A stretch of 64,000 nucleotides of DNA from JADCCX01 sp031431475 (GCA_031431475.1 JANPDL010000025.1:124001-188000), one strand, 5' to 3'; numbered from the stretch's first letter, positions 35,826 through 44,830 are shown. Made by a program: numbers and translations. The notes: generated by a model not told the origin, from the letters alone.

Positions 35826-36301
35826 GTTTCATCCAGACGCCTGATCCACGCCCGCGCGTTGCATCTCTGCCTGAGGCCGAAGCTCTGGTGAACAGTGCCA
35901 TTTCAGCGCTCGATGCGCTTGAGCCTGTGATTTACGACGAAACAGTCCTGATGCGCGACGGCATGATGAAAGCCGCGCTCGACCTTTCCGATATCAAGGC
36001 GCAGGCAGCCCAGCGCTATCAGCGGGCGCTTGAGGACCTGAAGGCCAATGCCGTCGCTCTGGGGCGTTACGCTCCTGCCGAGCTTGCACGGCTGCGCCAG
36101 CGTCATGAGGCCTTCTCGGAACTGATGAGCCTGAACATGGCTGTGCTGGGAACGGCCAAGACAGTGTCAGAGAGCATCATCCGCGAGCTTGCAACCGATG
36201 TCGGTCAGGCGCGTGTGCCGCAGGGTTACGGCGCCTATGGCCAACCTGCCGGGGGCTACAAGACGCCCGTGGCACCGCTTGCGGTATCCAAGACGTTGTG
36301 A
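35822..36301 (+). CDS. FlgN-like flagellar export chaperone
   Basis: 159 residues, predominantly helical, starting MSFIQTPDPRPRVASLPEAEALVNSAISALDALEPVI. The long helices (QRYQRALEDLKANAVALGRYAPAELARLRQRHEAFSELM) fit FlgN-type chaperones for hook-associated proteins. The tail is glycine/tyrosine-rich. Start ATG 35822 overlaps the flgJ stop (ATGA). The family call rests on size, helix pattern and position. Confidence 0.65.
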   Translation: MSFIQTPDPRPRVASLPEAEALVNSAISALDALEPVIYDETVLMRDGMMKAALDLSDIKAQAAQRYQRALEDLKANAVALGRYAPAELARLRQRHEAFSELMSLNMAVLGTAKTVSESIIRELATDVGQARVPQGYGAYGQPAGGYKTPVAPLAVSKTL

Positions 36302-36424
36302 GCCCCTGACTCTCAAAAATCCCATTGCATAAAATTTGAATGAATTTCCTCACGGCATCGCAAGAGGTCTCGTGTCAAATGTTATATTGCGGTCAGAAGG
36401 ATCGCGAATTTGAGGAGACGGACC

Positions 36425-36856
36425 ATGGAAACCGGATTGAATATCCGGCCGGTTCAGACGACCTCCGTCGCTCTTGTGAGGGCAGAACCCTCACCCCAGC
36501 GTCAGGTGGCGCGTACCGAATTGCCGGAAGCACAGGTTGTGTCAGCCGCAGCGGAATCGCAGCCAGTCCAGTATGATCAGAACGATCAGCAGCAGAAACT
36601 CAGGGCGGACCTGAACAGCGCCATCGATGTGCGCCTGGCAGCTCCGCAAAAAAAAGTCGATCGCGATGAAGCATCACAGGAACTGGTTTACCGCACGGTG
36701 AGTGCAGAAACAGGGCGTGTGACGTCGCAATATCCGGATGATGCGATTTTGCGCCAAAGGGCCTATGCCGTGCAGCAGCGCAGGGCTGAACTGGACCAGG
36801 CAATGAATGCCTCGCCGGGTGATACGCCGAGTGATCATACCCAGAAGGTGGCGTGA
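36425..36856 (+). CDS. FlaG-like flagellar protein
   Basis: 143 residues. The N-terminal half is low-complexity; the C-terminal ELVYRTVSAETGRVTSQYPDDAILRQRAYAVQ resembles the FlaG pattern (V-D-x-E-T-G-E-V-I-x-Q-x-P). FlaG proteins affect filament length in other bacteria. ATG 36425 has GAGGAG upstream. It is separated from the previous gene by 123 nt, in which nothing else was found. Confidence 0.6.
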   Translation: METGLNIRPVQTTSVALVRAEPSPQRQVARTELPEAQVVSAAAESQPVQYDQNDQQQKLRADLNSAIDVRLAAPQKKVDRDEASQELVYRTVSAETGRVTSQYPDDAILRQRAYAVQQRRAELDQAMNASPGDTPSDHTQKVA

Positions 36857-36868
36857 GGGTCTGTTTCC

Positions 36869-38170
36869 TCACACCTCCACTGTCTGGTTGCCGCGTCCGG
36901 CATCGCCGAAAACGCGGATGTAGCGCTCGACCTCGTCGCGTGGTCCGGTGGCCTTGGCGAGATTGTCAGACAGCTTGACCGCTGGCCGACCATTCACACC
37001 TGTGATCTTGCAGACGAGGCTGATCGGGTCCAGCAGCGGCTCGACATGCGTGGCGCAACCCCTGAAATCATTCGTAAGATTTGTGCCCCAGCCGTAGCCC
37101 AGACGGATGCGGCCAGAGAAGCGAGCATGTGCCTCCTCGATGCTGTCGATATCGAGTCCATCCGAGAAGATAGCGATCTTAGTGCGCGGATCCCGGCCTC
37201 TGGCCTGATACCAGGCGATGATTTCCTCACCCGCCTCGATGATGGGCTTTGAATCGGGACGGAAGCCAGTCCAGTCGGCAACCCAGTCCGGAGCCTGCTC
37301 AAGGAACGCCGCCGTACCGAATGTGTCGGGCAGGCAGATCAGCAGGTTGCCGTCGTAGAAATCCTTCCACATCTCCAGCACCTTGTAAGGCGACTGCCGT
37401 AACTCCGCATCGCTCTTTGAAAGAGCCGCATAGACCATCGGCAGTTCATGCGCATTTGTGCCGATGGATTCGAGATCGTTTTCCATTGCGAGAAAGACAT
37501 TTGAGGTGCCGGTGAAGGCCGCGCCGATGCCCTCTTTCATCGCTTCGATGCACCATTTCTGCCACAGAAATGAATGCCGGCGTCGCGTGCCGAAATCTGA
37601 AATGCGCAGGTTCTCGAGCTTCTTCAACCGCTCGATCTTGGACCAGAGTTTGGCCTTGGCACGGGCATACATGACATCAAGTTCGAAGCGGCCCATGTCT
37701 TTCATGAGCGCGCGGGACTTCAGCTCGTTGATAATGGAGAGCGCCGGGATTTCCCAGAGCGTCGTCTCCTGCCATGGGCCATCAAAAGTGAGCTCGTATT
37801 CACCGTTGACGGTGCGCAGCTCGTATTCCGGCAGCTGGAAATGCTCGAGCCAGGCTAGAAAATCCGGCTTGAAGATCTGCTTCTTGCCGTAGAATGTGTT
37901 GCCTGCGAGCCAGATCAGTTCCTTCTTGGCGATGCGGAGTGTGCGGGCATAATCCAGTTGCTCGCGCAGCTCGTGCTCATCAATGATGCCTTTCAGCGAG
38001 ATGGATTTCGTCCTGTTGATCACGCTGAATGTCGTGCGCACATCGGCATGGCGTGCATGAATCGCCTGCAGCATCAGAAGCTTGTAGAAATCCGTGTCGA
38101 GCAGGGAGCGGACGATCGGGTCCAGTTTCCAGGCGTGATCATAGACACGTTTGGCGATATCAATATGCAT
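36869..38170 (-). CDS. pncB: Nicotinate phosphoribosyltransferase
   Basis: 433 residues from ATG 38170. It joins nicotinate and PRPP in NAD salvage. Landmarks: LLDTDFYKLLMLQAIHARHADVRTTFSVINRT, ISDFGTRRRHSFLWQKWCIEAM (with the regulatory histidine region), GTSNVFLAMENDLESIGTNAHELPM, IAIFSDGLDIDSI and FGWGTNLTND-like GYGWGTNLTNDF. Convergent with the FlaG-like gene; not a flagellar gene although embedded in the island. Confidence 0.96.
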   Translation of the reverse strand: MHIDIAKRVYDHAWKLDPIVRSLLDTDFYKLLMLQAIHARHADVRTTFSVINRTKSISLKGIIDEHELREQLDYARTLRIAKKELIWLAGNTFYGKKQIFKPDFLAWLEHFQLPEYELRTVNGEYELTFDGPWQETTLWEIPALSIINELKSRALMKDMGRFELDVMYARAKAKLWSKIERLKKLENLRISDFGTRRRHSFLWQKWCIEAMKEGIGAAFTGTSNVFLAMENDLESIGTNAHELPMVYAALSKSDAELRQSPYKVLEMWKDFYDGNLLICLPDTFGTAAFLEQAPDWVADWTGFRPDSKPIIEAGEEIIAWYQARGRDPRTKIAIFSDGLDIDSIEEAHARFSGRIRLGYGWGTNLTNDFRGCATHVEPLLDPISLVCKITGVNGRPAVKLSDNLAKATGPRDEVERYIRVFGDAGRGNQTVEV

Positions 38171-38327
38171 GGTGCAACTTGTCGGTTGGAACGGCGTCTG
38201 GCCTGAGCCAGCCCAAACCTTACCGCGATTTAATGTTGGTTTGGGTAAAAGGGCAACCGTGTTTGCTGGACAAATTGCATAATCTTTCTGTAGATAGGTT
38301 GAATACACAAACATGAGGGTAGCGACG

Positions 38328-39257
38328 ATGCTAAAAGCCTACGCCTTGCGTTTTCATCGCTGGATCACTTTGCTTTTCGCGGTACCCCTGCTTCTGGTCA
38401 TCGGCACCGGCCTGATCCTCTCTTTCGAGCCGCTGGCGCAGCAGGTCAGGCTGGAGAAGCCGCTGACCAAGGCCGATCTGCTGGGCTATCTGCAGGAACA
38501 CGATCCGCAAGGCAAGGCCACTGGTCTGTCGCTACGGACCTACGAGAATTCCCTGACCATTGCAGGCGTTGGCGAGGATGGCGAAGTCGAGCTTGATCTG
38601 AGTACGGGCGAAGTTATGGAAGAAGGTGGCTTCGCATGGTCGGATGTCATTCGCACCGCGCGCGGGTTGCACCAGACACTGCTGATCGACATGGAATGGC
38701 TCGTCATTGCTTCCACTTTCGCCATGCTGCTGCTTGCAACTCTGGGCCTGCTGATGGGATTGCCCAAGTTGCGCAACACGGTTGGGGGCTGGCACAATCT
38801 CGCGGCCTGGATCACGTTGCCTTTGGTGATTATTAGCCCGCTGACGGGCATCGCCATCGCCTATGGCTTCACTTTCCTGCCGCCCTCTACGGCAGGACGA
38901 GGCGAGCCCATCACAATCCGGCAGGCCGTAGAGATTGTGGGCGACAAGCTGGATCTGGGCCAGTTGACTTCGCTCCGGCCACGGGGCAGTCGAGGGATGC
39001 TGGCCCGGATCTACGTCGATGGAGAATTGTCGAACTACACGGTCAGGGCAACTGGGATCGAGAGGCAGCCGCGCAATTGGCCACGCGCCATCCATGAGGG
39101 CAACTGGAGCGGGTTTCTTGCGCCCGTCCTGAACATCATCGTTTCGATTGTTTTCGTCGGACTGCTCTTCACCGGCCTGTTCATCTGGGCCAGGCGGACG
39201 TTGCGGATGCGGAGACGGAAGACGGAAAAAGATATTGTGCTACAGCCTGCGGAGTAG
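38328..39257 (+). CDS. PepSY-associated transmembrane protein
   Basis: 309 residues with three or four membrane helices: first ITLLFAVPLLLVIGTGLILSFEP, a central pair after the PepSY-like domain, and a last WSGFLAPVLNIIVSIVFVGLLFTGLFIWARR. The histidine-containing stretches LRFHRWI, TARGLHQTLLID and GGWHNLAAWI are typical of PepSY_TM proteins, some of which are heme/iron reductases. ATG 38328 has GAGGG 8 nt upstream; an ATG at 38313 is less likely. Function is not specific. Confidence 0.8.
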   Translation: MLKAYALRFHRWITLLFAVPLLLVIGTGLILSFEPLAQQVRLEKPLTKADLLGYLQEHDPQGKATGLSLRTYENSLTIAGVGEDGEVELDLSTGEVMEEGGFAWSDVIRTARGLHQTLLIDMEWLVIASTFAMLLLATLGLLMGLPKLRNTVGGWHNLAAWITLPLVIISPLTGIAIAYGFTFLPPSTAGRGEPITIRQAVEIVGDKLDLGQLTSLRPRGSRGMLARIYVDGELSNYTVRATGIERQPRNWPRAIHEGNWSGFLAPVLNIIVSIVFVGLLFTGLFIWARRTLRMRRRKTEKDIVLQPAE

Positions 39258-39274
39258 TCCTTCTCGTGAAACGC

Positions 39275-39301
39275 AAAACCCCGGCGGGGTGCGCCGGGGC
39301 T
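39275..39301 (-). terminator. Rho-independent terminator of the flgFGAH operon
   Basis: Perfect 8-bp stem CCCCGGCG/CGCCGGGG (39280-39287 with 39293-39300), 5-base loop, followed on the minus strand by TTTT. It stands about 95 nt beyond the flgH stop and shortly after the convergent PepSY gene. Confidence 0.82.
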
Positions 39302-39395
39302 TGACGGGATGACAGCCGGGGGCGGCTGCTTTCTCTGAAGACTTTGCACGATCAACGGGGGAGCGTCGTGCAAAACCTTCGTGGAGCTTGCGGGA

Positions 39396-40196
39396 TCAGA
39401 ACGGCAGCAGGATATCCATCACCTGCTGGCCATAACGCGGTTGCTGAACATCCGTAATATGGCCGCGTCCGCCGTAGGCAATGCGGGCCTGCGCGATCTT
39501 CTGCGATGAGATCGTGTTGTCCGCCTCGATGTCCTCGGGACGCACGATGCCTGCCACGACCAGTTCGCGCACCTCGAAATTGACGCGCACTTCCTGCTTG
39601 CCCTCGATCACAAGATTGCCGTTGGGCAGCACCTGCGTCACCACGCCGGCAACATTGGTGGTCAGCTGTTCCTGACGTTTCACCGAGCCGGTGCCGGTGG
39701 AAGTTGAATCCGAACTGACCGTCAGCAACGCATCGGCATTGGTGCCGCCCGTCTGCTTGTTCTCCGGCAAAACACGGCCAAGCAGGGCACCGACTGCACC
39801 GGTGATCGAACCTCCGACCTGGCCGCCCGCCGTTCCGCCCTCACCAGCCTTGCGGCTGCGCGTCGTGGTATTGTCGATGTTGGCCCGATCCGTGATCTGC
39901 ACCTTGACGGTGAGAATATCGCCGATCTGCTGCGCGCGCTGATCCTTGAAGAAGGCGCGTGAGCCGGAGCGCCATAATGAGTTGCCGTGATAGCTCACAG
40001 GCTGCGCATTCGGCATCGGCATCTGCACCGGCTTGTAACCGGCCTGTGCCGTTGGGTTCTCGATGGCCGAGAGTGCAGGCTGCTGACCCACATTGCTCAG
40101 TCTGTCGAGGTTCGAGCAGGCCCCAAGCCCAGCCAGAAGGGGCAATGTCGCTAGAAGCGGCAATGTTGCGAGGCGGGTGGTGTGTGTCTTTGTCAT
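39396..40196 (-). CDS. flgH: Flagellar L-ring protein FlgH
   Basis: About 266 residues, lipoprotein of the outer-membrane L ring. Lipobox LGAC follows PLLATLPLLAG. Family regions include GNSLWRSGSRAFFKDQRAQQIGDILTVKVQITDRANIDN, the GxGS-type block STSTGTGSVKRQEQLTTNVAGVVTQVLPNGNLVIEGKQEVRVN, and the closing ARIAYGGRGHITDVQQPRYGQQVMD. ATG 40196 is chosen; a TTG at 40214 directly after the flgA stop is the alternative. Last gene of flgF-flgG-flgA-flgH. Confidence 0.94.
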   Translation of the reverse strand: MTKTHTTRLATLPLLATLPLLAGLGACSNLDRLSNVGQQPALSAIENPTAQAGYKPVQMPMPNAQPVSYHGNSLWRSGSRAFFKDQRAQQIGDILTVKVQITDRANIDNTTTRSRKAGEGGTAGGQVGGSITGAVGALLGRVLPENKQTGGTNADALLTVSSDSTSTGTGSVKRQEQLTTNVAGVVTQVLPNGNLVIEGKQEVRVNFEVRELVVAGIVRPEDIEADNTISSQKIAQARIAYGGRGHITDVQQPRYGQQVMDILLPF

Positions 40197-40214
40197 GGTG
40201 CTCACTCGCGTCAA

Positions 40215-41246
40215 CTATTGAATGCTCTGCCCGTTTCGGGCGGTCTTTTGCGGCAGGACAGTTCCATTCACCGCCAGGCGATTCGGGCCGGTGATTGTCG
40301 CTTCCACGGTCTTCTTGGAGTTGATGTTCTGCACCTGGATCACGTCACCCATTGCACCACCAGCCAGCGCCTTGCCGCGCATTGCAAGCTGCAAGCCCGG
40401 CATCTCGTAGGTCATGGTAACGCTGGCGTTCTTCTCGACGATTTCCGGACGCTGGATATCCACTTCGCGCAGCAGCGATCCGCGCGGCAGCGGGCGGCGG
40501 GCGGCGTTGCCCACAATCTTGGATGTATCGAGATAAACGTCGGCCCCCATGTCGGAACGGCGCCGCCGCTCCATGATGACGTCGGAGGCATTGACGACAT
40601 CGCCCTTGAGGATGGGCCGCGCCAGCACCGGCACACGCATCACATCCGACAGGTTGCCGACAACCTTGCCCGGATTGAGCTCCATGGCCCGGCTGCCGGG
40701 AACCACAAAAGTTGCCTCGAAGCGTCCGCTACCGCCATTGTAGGAGAGATGGCGCACAACGACTGGCTCGGTCGCAGTGCTTTCGACCGTTACTTCCATC
40801 TGGCCAGAATTCAGCTCGACCTCGGCATCCAGCCCCAGCTGCTGCTGGTCGATGAGCGCCCGTGTGATGGCCCGGCTGATTTCCTCGGCCGAAACCTTGC
40901 GACCCAGCCTGCGGACGGCAACGGATGAAAGCCCGTTCGTCTCGATGCCGGTCAGGCCGTTTTCCCGCGCGGCATTGATGATCCGGCTGGTGGAGATCAT
41001 TCCGGATGCGCCGGGCTGCGGCGCACCGAACAACGGTGTGTCAGCAGCCGCTCCGGCACCTTCGATCAGATCGCCAAGAAGCACAGTATCGCCTTCGATG
41101 GTCACGATGGGCTTCAGCCGCGCCACGCCAGAGGTCTGCGCGTGCGCCGATACAAGAGTGAGCACGAGCACGACTGCGCAGGTCAATGCGGTGTAGAGGA
41201 TCAGATGGCGACCGCTGGATTGGGTCCGTGATTTGAGGGTTTTCAT
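40215..41246 (-). CDS. flgA: P-ring assembly chaperone FlgA
   Basis: 343 residues, longer than the enterobacterial form. A signal peptide (LILYTALTCAVVLVLTLVSAHAQ) leads to the exported part. The C-terminal SAF domain is clear: VPVLARPILKGDVVNASDVIMERRRRSDM, NAARRPLPRGSLLREVDIQRPEIVEKNASVTMTYEMPG. It assists FlgI ring formation in the periplasm. It lies between flgG and flgH, as usual in alphaproteobacteria. Confidence 0.94.
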   Translation of the reverse strand: MKTLKSRTQSSGRHLILYTALTCAVVLVLTLVSAHAQTSGVARLKPIVTIEGDTVLLGDLIEGAGAAADTPLFGAPQPGASGMISTSRIINAARENGLTGIETNGLSSVAVRRLGRKVSAEEISRAITRALIDQQQLGLDAEVELNSGQMEVTVESTATEPVVVRHLSYNGGSGRFEATFVVPGSRAMELNPGKVVGNLSDVMRVPVLARPILKGDVVNASDVIMERRRRSDMGADVYLDTSKIVGNAARRPLPRGSLLREVDIQRPEIVEKNASVTMTYEMPGLQLAMRGKALAGGAMGDVIQVQNINSKKTVEATITGPNRLAVNGTVLPQKTARNGQSIQ

Positions 41247-41258
41247 TTTTGTTCTCCC

Positions 41259-42050
41259 TCAGCCGCGGAAGATTTGAGCGGCGGCGTTGAGCATCTGGTC
41301 CGAGGCCGTGATAACCTTGGCATTGAGCTCGTAGGCGCGCTGCGCGGCGATCAGCGAAGAAATCTCGGTCACGGCATTGACGTTGGATTCCTCAAGGTAA
41401 CCCTGCTGGATATTGCCGAAGCCTTCCGAGCCCGGTGTGCCATCGATGGCAACCCCGGAACCTGCTGTTTCGAGATAGAGGTTGTCCCCCATCGACTCGA
41501 GGCCGGTCTTGTTGACGAAGCGACTCAGCGTGATCTGGCCCACCTGCTGCGGCGCTGTGTTGCCCGGCACGAGCGCACTGACCACACCGAGATTGTTGAT
41601 GGAGACGCTGGTGGCGTTGGTCGGAATCGTGATGCCCGGATCGATCGGATTGCCTTCGGGCGTGACAAGCCGTCCCTGGCTGTCGAGATCCAGCGCGCCA
41701 TCCCGGCTATAGGCGGTGCGGCCATCGGGAAGGGCCACCTTGAAGAAGCCTTCGCCCCGGATCGCGACATCGTAGGTCTTCTCTGTCGGAGAGATGTTGC
41801 CCTGGTTCATCAGGCGCGGCGTGGAAACGGTCTTGACGCCGGAGCCCACAAACACGCCCGCCGGGATCTGGTTGCCCTGATCGGAAGTGGGTGTGCCAGC
41901 CCGGCGCGTCTGCTCATACAGCAAGTCCTGAAAGTTCACGCGCTGGCGCTTGAACCCTGTGGTGCGCATGTTGGCAACGTTGTTGGAAATGACCTGGACG
42001 TTCATTTCCTGGGCCATCATTCCGGTGGCGGCGGTGTGCAATGCGCGCAT
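41259..42050 (-). CDS. flgG: Distal rod protein FlgG
   Basis: 263 residues. The N-terminal MRALHTAATGMMAQEMNVQVISNNVANMRTTGFKRQRVNFQDLLYE is diagnostic of FlgG, and the C terminus ends EISSLIAAQRAYELNAKVITASDQMLNAAAQI. It builds the distal rod that passes the P and L rings. It starts 29 nt downstream of the flgF stop. Confidence 0.97.
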   Translation of the reverse strand: MRALHTAATGMMAQEMNVQVISNNVANMRTTGFKRQRVNFQDLLYEQTRRAGTPTSDQGNQIPAGVFVGSGVKTVSTPRLMNQGNISPTEKTYDVAIRGEGFFKVALPDGRTAYSRDGALDLDSQGRLVTPEGNPIDPGITIPTNATSVSINNLGVVSALVPGNTAPQQVGQITLSRFVNKTGLESMGDNLYLETAGSGVAIDGTPGSEGFGNIQQGYLEESNVNAVTEISSLIAAQRAYELNAKVITASDQMLNAAAQIFRG

Positions 42051-42079
42051 GATGCGGTGCTCCTCTTGTCCGGATAAAC

Positions 42080-42835
42080 TTAGTTGTTGCCGACATCGGC
42101 GAGACGGCTGATGGCACTGCGCCGGATTTCATCGGTGCGCTGCATCAGGGACGAGACATTCTGGTAGGCCCGCGAGAGTTCCATCAGTCGGCTGATTTCC
42201 TGCACGGCTTTCACGTTGGATTTCTCGACCTCGCCTGCGGCAAGCCTGTATTCCTTGGCTTCGGCAGGCTGCAGCGGAACGGCTGTGGAGAACAGATTCT
42301 GTCCCTCGTTGCGCAGAATTTGCGGGTTGGGCACCTTGACCATCTTCAGCTTGCCACGTGGGCCGTTGCTGGTACTGATCGAACCATCCTGGGCAATCTT
42401 CAGATCGGTCTCGGTCGATGCAATCTGAACCGTGCCCTGGTCCGTCACCATCACATGCCCGTCACTGTTCACGAGTTCACCTTTACCATTGATCCCCAGT
42501 GAGCCATTGCGGGTGTAACGCTCTGTACCGGCAGCACCCGAGCGCACCGCGAACATCGCATCGCCCTGAATCGCCACATCAAGCGGATTGCCAGTGCGCT
42601 CCATCGTACCCTGGCTGTAGGTGAGAGACGTGCCGCGGTCCCAAACATAGGACAGCTTCCTGTCCTGTCCTCGGAACTGCTCGTGGCGTGCCGTCGGCAT
42701 CAGATATTCCTGAAAGATCGTGGATCGGCGTTTGAAGCCGTTCGTGTCGATGTTGGCGACGTTGTTCGCCACCACATCCAGTTCGCGGGCGAGCGACACC
42801 TGCCGCGACAACCCGATCAGAAATGCGTTCTCCAT
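42080..42835 (-). CDS. flgF: Proximal rod protein FlgF
   Basis: 251 residues from ATG 42835. N-terminal MENAFLIGLSRQVSLARELDVVANNVANIDTNGFKRRSTIFQEYL and C-terminal EKSNVKAVQEISRLMELSRAYQNVSSLMQ are rod/hook family ends; the middle fits FlgF. It is the promoter-proximal gene of flgF-flgG-flgA-flgH, with a sigma-54 promoter about 85-100 nt upstream. Confidence 0.94.
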   Translation of the reverse strand: MENAFLIGLSRQVSLARELDVVANNVANIDTNGFKRRSTIFQEYLMPTARHEQFRGQDRKLSYVWDRGTSLTYSQGTMERTGNPLDVAIQGDAMFAVRSGAAGTERYTRNGSLGINGKGELVNSDGHVMVTDQGTVQIASTETDLKIAQDGSISTSNGPRGKLKMVKVPNPQILRNEGQNLFSTAVPLQPAEAKEYRLAAGEVEKSNVKAVQEISRLMELSRAYQNVSSLMQRTDEIRRSAISRLADVGNN

Positions 42836-42917
42836 GGAACGGCTCCTTCGTTGCACCCCAACGATTTCGCTCGTGATCCCGAATGCTCCCCAGCTTCCGC
42901 GATCACACCGTGGTCAT

Positions 42918-42935
42918 TGCAGCGGACGTGCCAAG
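42918..42935 (-). promoter_or_regulatory. Sigma-54 promoter of the flgF operon
   Basis: On the minus strand CTTGGCACGTCCGCTGCA has GG (42932-42931) and GC (42920-42919) exactly 10 nt apart and matches TTGGCACG-N4-TTGCA at all but one base. Predicted start near 42907, about 70 nt before the flgF ATG. Confidence 0.8.
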
Positions 42936-42984
42936 TTCATAAAATAAAGCAAAGTTCTTTTATAACAGTAGCTTGGGGACTTTC

Positions 42985-42992
42985 ATGGTTAA
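42985..42992 (-). promoter_or_regulatory. TTAACCAT octamer (CtrA-type half site)
   Basis: TTAACCAT on the minus strand, between the flgF sigma-54 promoter and fliL. A second copy at 43075-43082 on the plus strand lies 37 nt before the fliL start. Confidence 0.4.
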
Positions 42993-43033
42993 CAAGAGAC
43001 AGGGAGTAACCTGCTGTTAAGGACGTTTCTGCC

Positions 43034-43048
43034 CGGCAAATTTTGCCG
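43034..43048. promoter_or_regulatory. Palindrome CGGC-N7-GCCG, copy 3 (between flgF and fliL)
   Basis: CGGCAAATTTTGCCG, a perfect 7-bp inverted repeat around one base. It is about 134 nt upstream of the predicted flgF start site and 70 nt upstream of the fliL ATG. Confidence 0.55.
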
Positions 43049-43074
43049 CCCGGCGCGTAAATCTAAAGCCTTCA

Positions 43075-43082
43075 TTAACCAT
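43075..43082 (+). promoter_or_regulatory. TTAACCAT octamer before fliL
   Basis: CtrA-type half site 37 nt upstream of the fliL ATG, in a position to act on the fliL-fliM transcript. Confidence 0.4.
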
Positions 43083-43118
43083 AAGCGCCGAAGCTTTGCC
43101 TGACGAATGGTGGAGTCC

Positions 43119-43679
43119 ATGGCCAAGAAGAAAAGCGACGACGATGCGCCCGAAGACGGCGAGGGCGGTAGCAAGCGCAAGCTGAAGCTCAAGCTGCCAG
43201 GCAACAAACTGCTGATCATCGGCGCAGCGGTTTCGCTGCTGGCCTTTGGTGGCGGGGGCTTCTGGTTCTACAAGAAAAACAAGGGCGAGCCCGAGCAGAT
43301 GGCCAGCCAGCAGGCTGATCCGAAAGCATCGGCTGCGGCACCAGCCCAGACTGGCCCCAAGAAACCTTCCGCATTCCTGGATTTGCCCGAGATGACGGTG
43401 AACCTTGCGGCTGGCTCGGGTCAGCAGGACAGGCAGCAGTTCCTGCGCATGAAGATTGCACTGGAGGTGGGGGAGCAAAAGGTTGTGACCGAGATCCAGA
43501 CCATGCTGCCGCGTGTGATGGATACATTTCAGGTCTTCATGCGCGAGTTACGACCGCAAGATCTTGAGGGATCAGCCGGTCTCTATCGACTGAAGGAAGA
43601 AATGACCCGGCGCGTCAACGTGGCGGTTTATCCCGCACGGGTAGATGCCATCCTCTTCAAGGAACTGATGGTGCAATAA
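43119..43679 (+). CDS. fliL: Flagellar basal body-associated protein FliL
   Basis: 186 residues. A charged cytosolic N terminus leads to one membrane helix (LLIIGAAVSLLAFGGGGFWFYKK) and a periplasmic domain with FLDLPEMTVNLA, QFLRMKIALEVGE, and PRVMDTFQVFMRELRPQDLEGSAGLYRLKEEMTRRVN. FliL supports stator function. ATG 43119 has GGAG close upstream. First gene of fliL-fliM-DUF6468-motE-like. Confidence 0.94.
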   Translation: MAKKKSDDDAPEDGEGGSKRKLKLKLPGNKLLIIGAAVSLLAFGGGGFWFYKKNKGEPEQMASQQADPKASAAAPAQTGPKKPSAFLDLPEMTVNLAAGSGQQDRQQFLRMKIALEVGEQKVVTEIQTMLPRVMDTFQVFMRELRPQDLEGSAGLYRLKEEMTRRVNVAVYPARVDAILFKELMVQ

Positions 43680-43685
43680 GAGTTC

Positions 43686-44828
43686 ATGTCGGGGCAAAAG
43701 GATCAGGACGCTCTTTCGGCCGCGTGGGAAGAATCTCTTCTTGCGGAGCAATCGGCTGTCGAGGCAATCGCCAACGCCGAGGAAGGCTGGGCTCCCGTTG
43801 TTACGGCACCGCTTGACCTAGGCTCTGACCGGCTGCTCAATCAGGAAGAAATCGACAATTTTCTTGGTTTTTCCGTGGACGAGGCGCAGCTGGGTGGTGC
43901 TGGCGGCATCCGTGCCATCGTCGATTCCTCCATCGTCAGTTATGAGCGCCTGCCGATGCTCGAAATCGTTTTCGACCGTCTCGTGCGGTTGCTAACGGTT
44001 TCACTCCGCAACTTTTTCTCCGACAACGTCGAGGTCTCGCTTGATGGCATTACCTCCGTGCGCTTCGGAGATTATGTCTCGTCCATTCCGCTGCCCGCCA
44101 TTCTCTCGGTCTTCAAGGCAGAGGAATGGGAGAACAACGGCCTCGTTTTTGTCGATTCCAACCTGATCTATCTCATTATTGATGTTCTTCTTGGCGGCAA
44201 GCGTGGCCATAACTCGGTTCGCATGGATGGCAGGCCCTACACCACCATCGAAATCAATCTCGTCCGGCGCATGCTGGATGTCGTGTTGATGGATGCGGCG
44301 GAAGCCTTCTCGCCGCTCTCGCCAGTTACTTTCACCATGGATCGTATCGAAACGAACCCGCGTTTTGCCTCGATCACCCGCCCTGCTAACGCTGCTATCC
44401 TGATTGAGCTCAGGCTGGACATGGAAGGGCGCGGCGGCATCATCGAAATTCTGCTGCCCTATGCCACAATCGAGCCGATACGCGAGCTTCTGCTCCAGAG
44501 CTTCATGGGTGAGAAACTCGGCCGTGATCCGACATGGGAAGGTCATCTTGCGACAGAAGTCTTCGGTGCGACGCTTGATCTGGAAGCGGTGCTGCATCAG
44601 GCGCAACTGCCGCTGCGCCAGATCGTCAACATGAAGGCGGGTGACACCATCCTGTTTGACGTCAAGTCGGACCCGATTATTGAGATCCGCTGTGGCGACC
44701 AGAAGGTGACCGAGGGTCGAATGGGCCGCATCGGCGATAACATCGCCGTTCAGGTTCTGAGCCCGCTGATCCAGTCCAGGACCACATTGGCGATATTCGA
44801 CCAGGGCGCATCGGGCAAAAGGGACTGA
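43686..44828 (+). CDS. fliM: Flagellar motor switch protein FliM
   Basis: 380 residues. The N-terminal LLNQEEIDNFLGF region is the likely CheY-P binding segment. The middle CheC-like domain (RLPMLEIVFDRLVRLLTVSLRNFFSDNVEVSLDGITSVRFGDYVSSIP) and the C-terminal SpoA domain (LPLRQIVNMKAGDTILFD) are complete. It forms part of the C ring. fliG and fliN are not in the window. Confidence 0.96.
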   Translation: MSGQKDQDALSAAWEESLLAEQSAVEAIANAEEGWAPVVTAPLDLGSDRLLNQEEIDNFLGFSVDEAQLGGAGGIRAIVDSSIVSYERLPMLEIVFDRLVRLLTVSLRNFFSDNVEVSLDGITSVRFGDYVSSIPLPAILSVFKAEEWENNGLVFVDSNLIYLIIDVLLGGKRGHNSVRMDGRPYTTIEINLVRRMLDVVLMDAAEAFSPLSPVTFTMDRIETNPRFASITRPANAAILIELRLDMEGRGGIIEILLPYATIEPIRELLLQSFMGEKLGRDPTWEGHLATEVFGATLDLEAVLHQAQLPLRQIVNMKAGDTILFDVKSDPIIEIRCGDQKVTEGRMGRIGDNIAVQVLSPLIQSRTTLAIFDQGASGKRD

Positions 44829-44830
44829 AT

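Noticed and set aside
34729..35901. Minus-strand open frame of 390 codons opposite flgI and flgJ
   Set aside because: It crosses two convincing flagellar genes on the plus strand and has no family resemblance.
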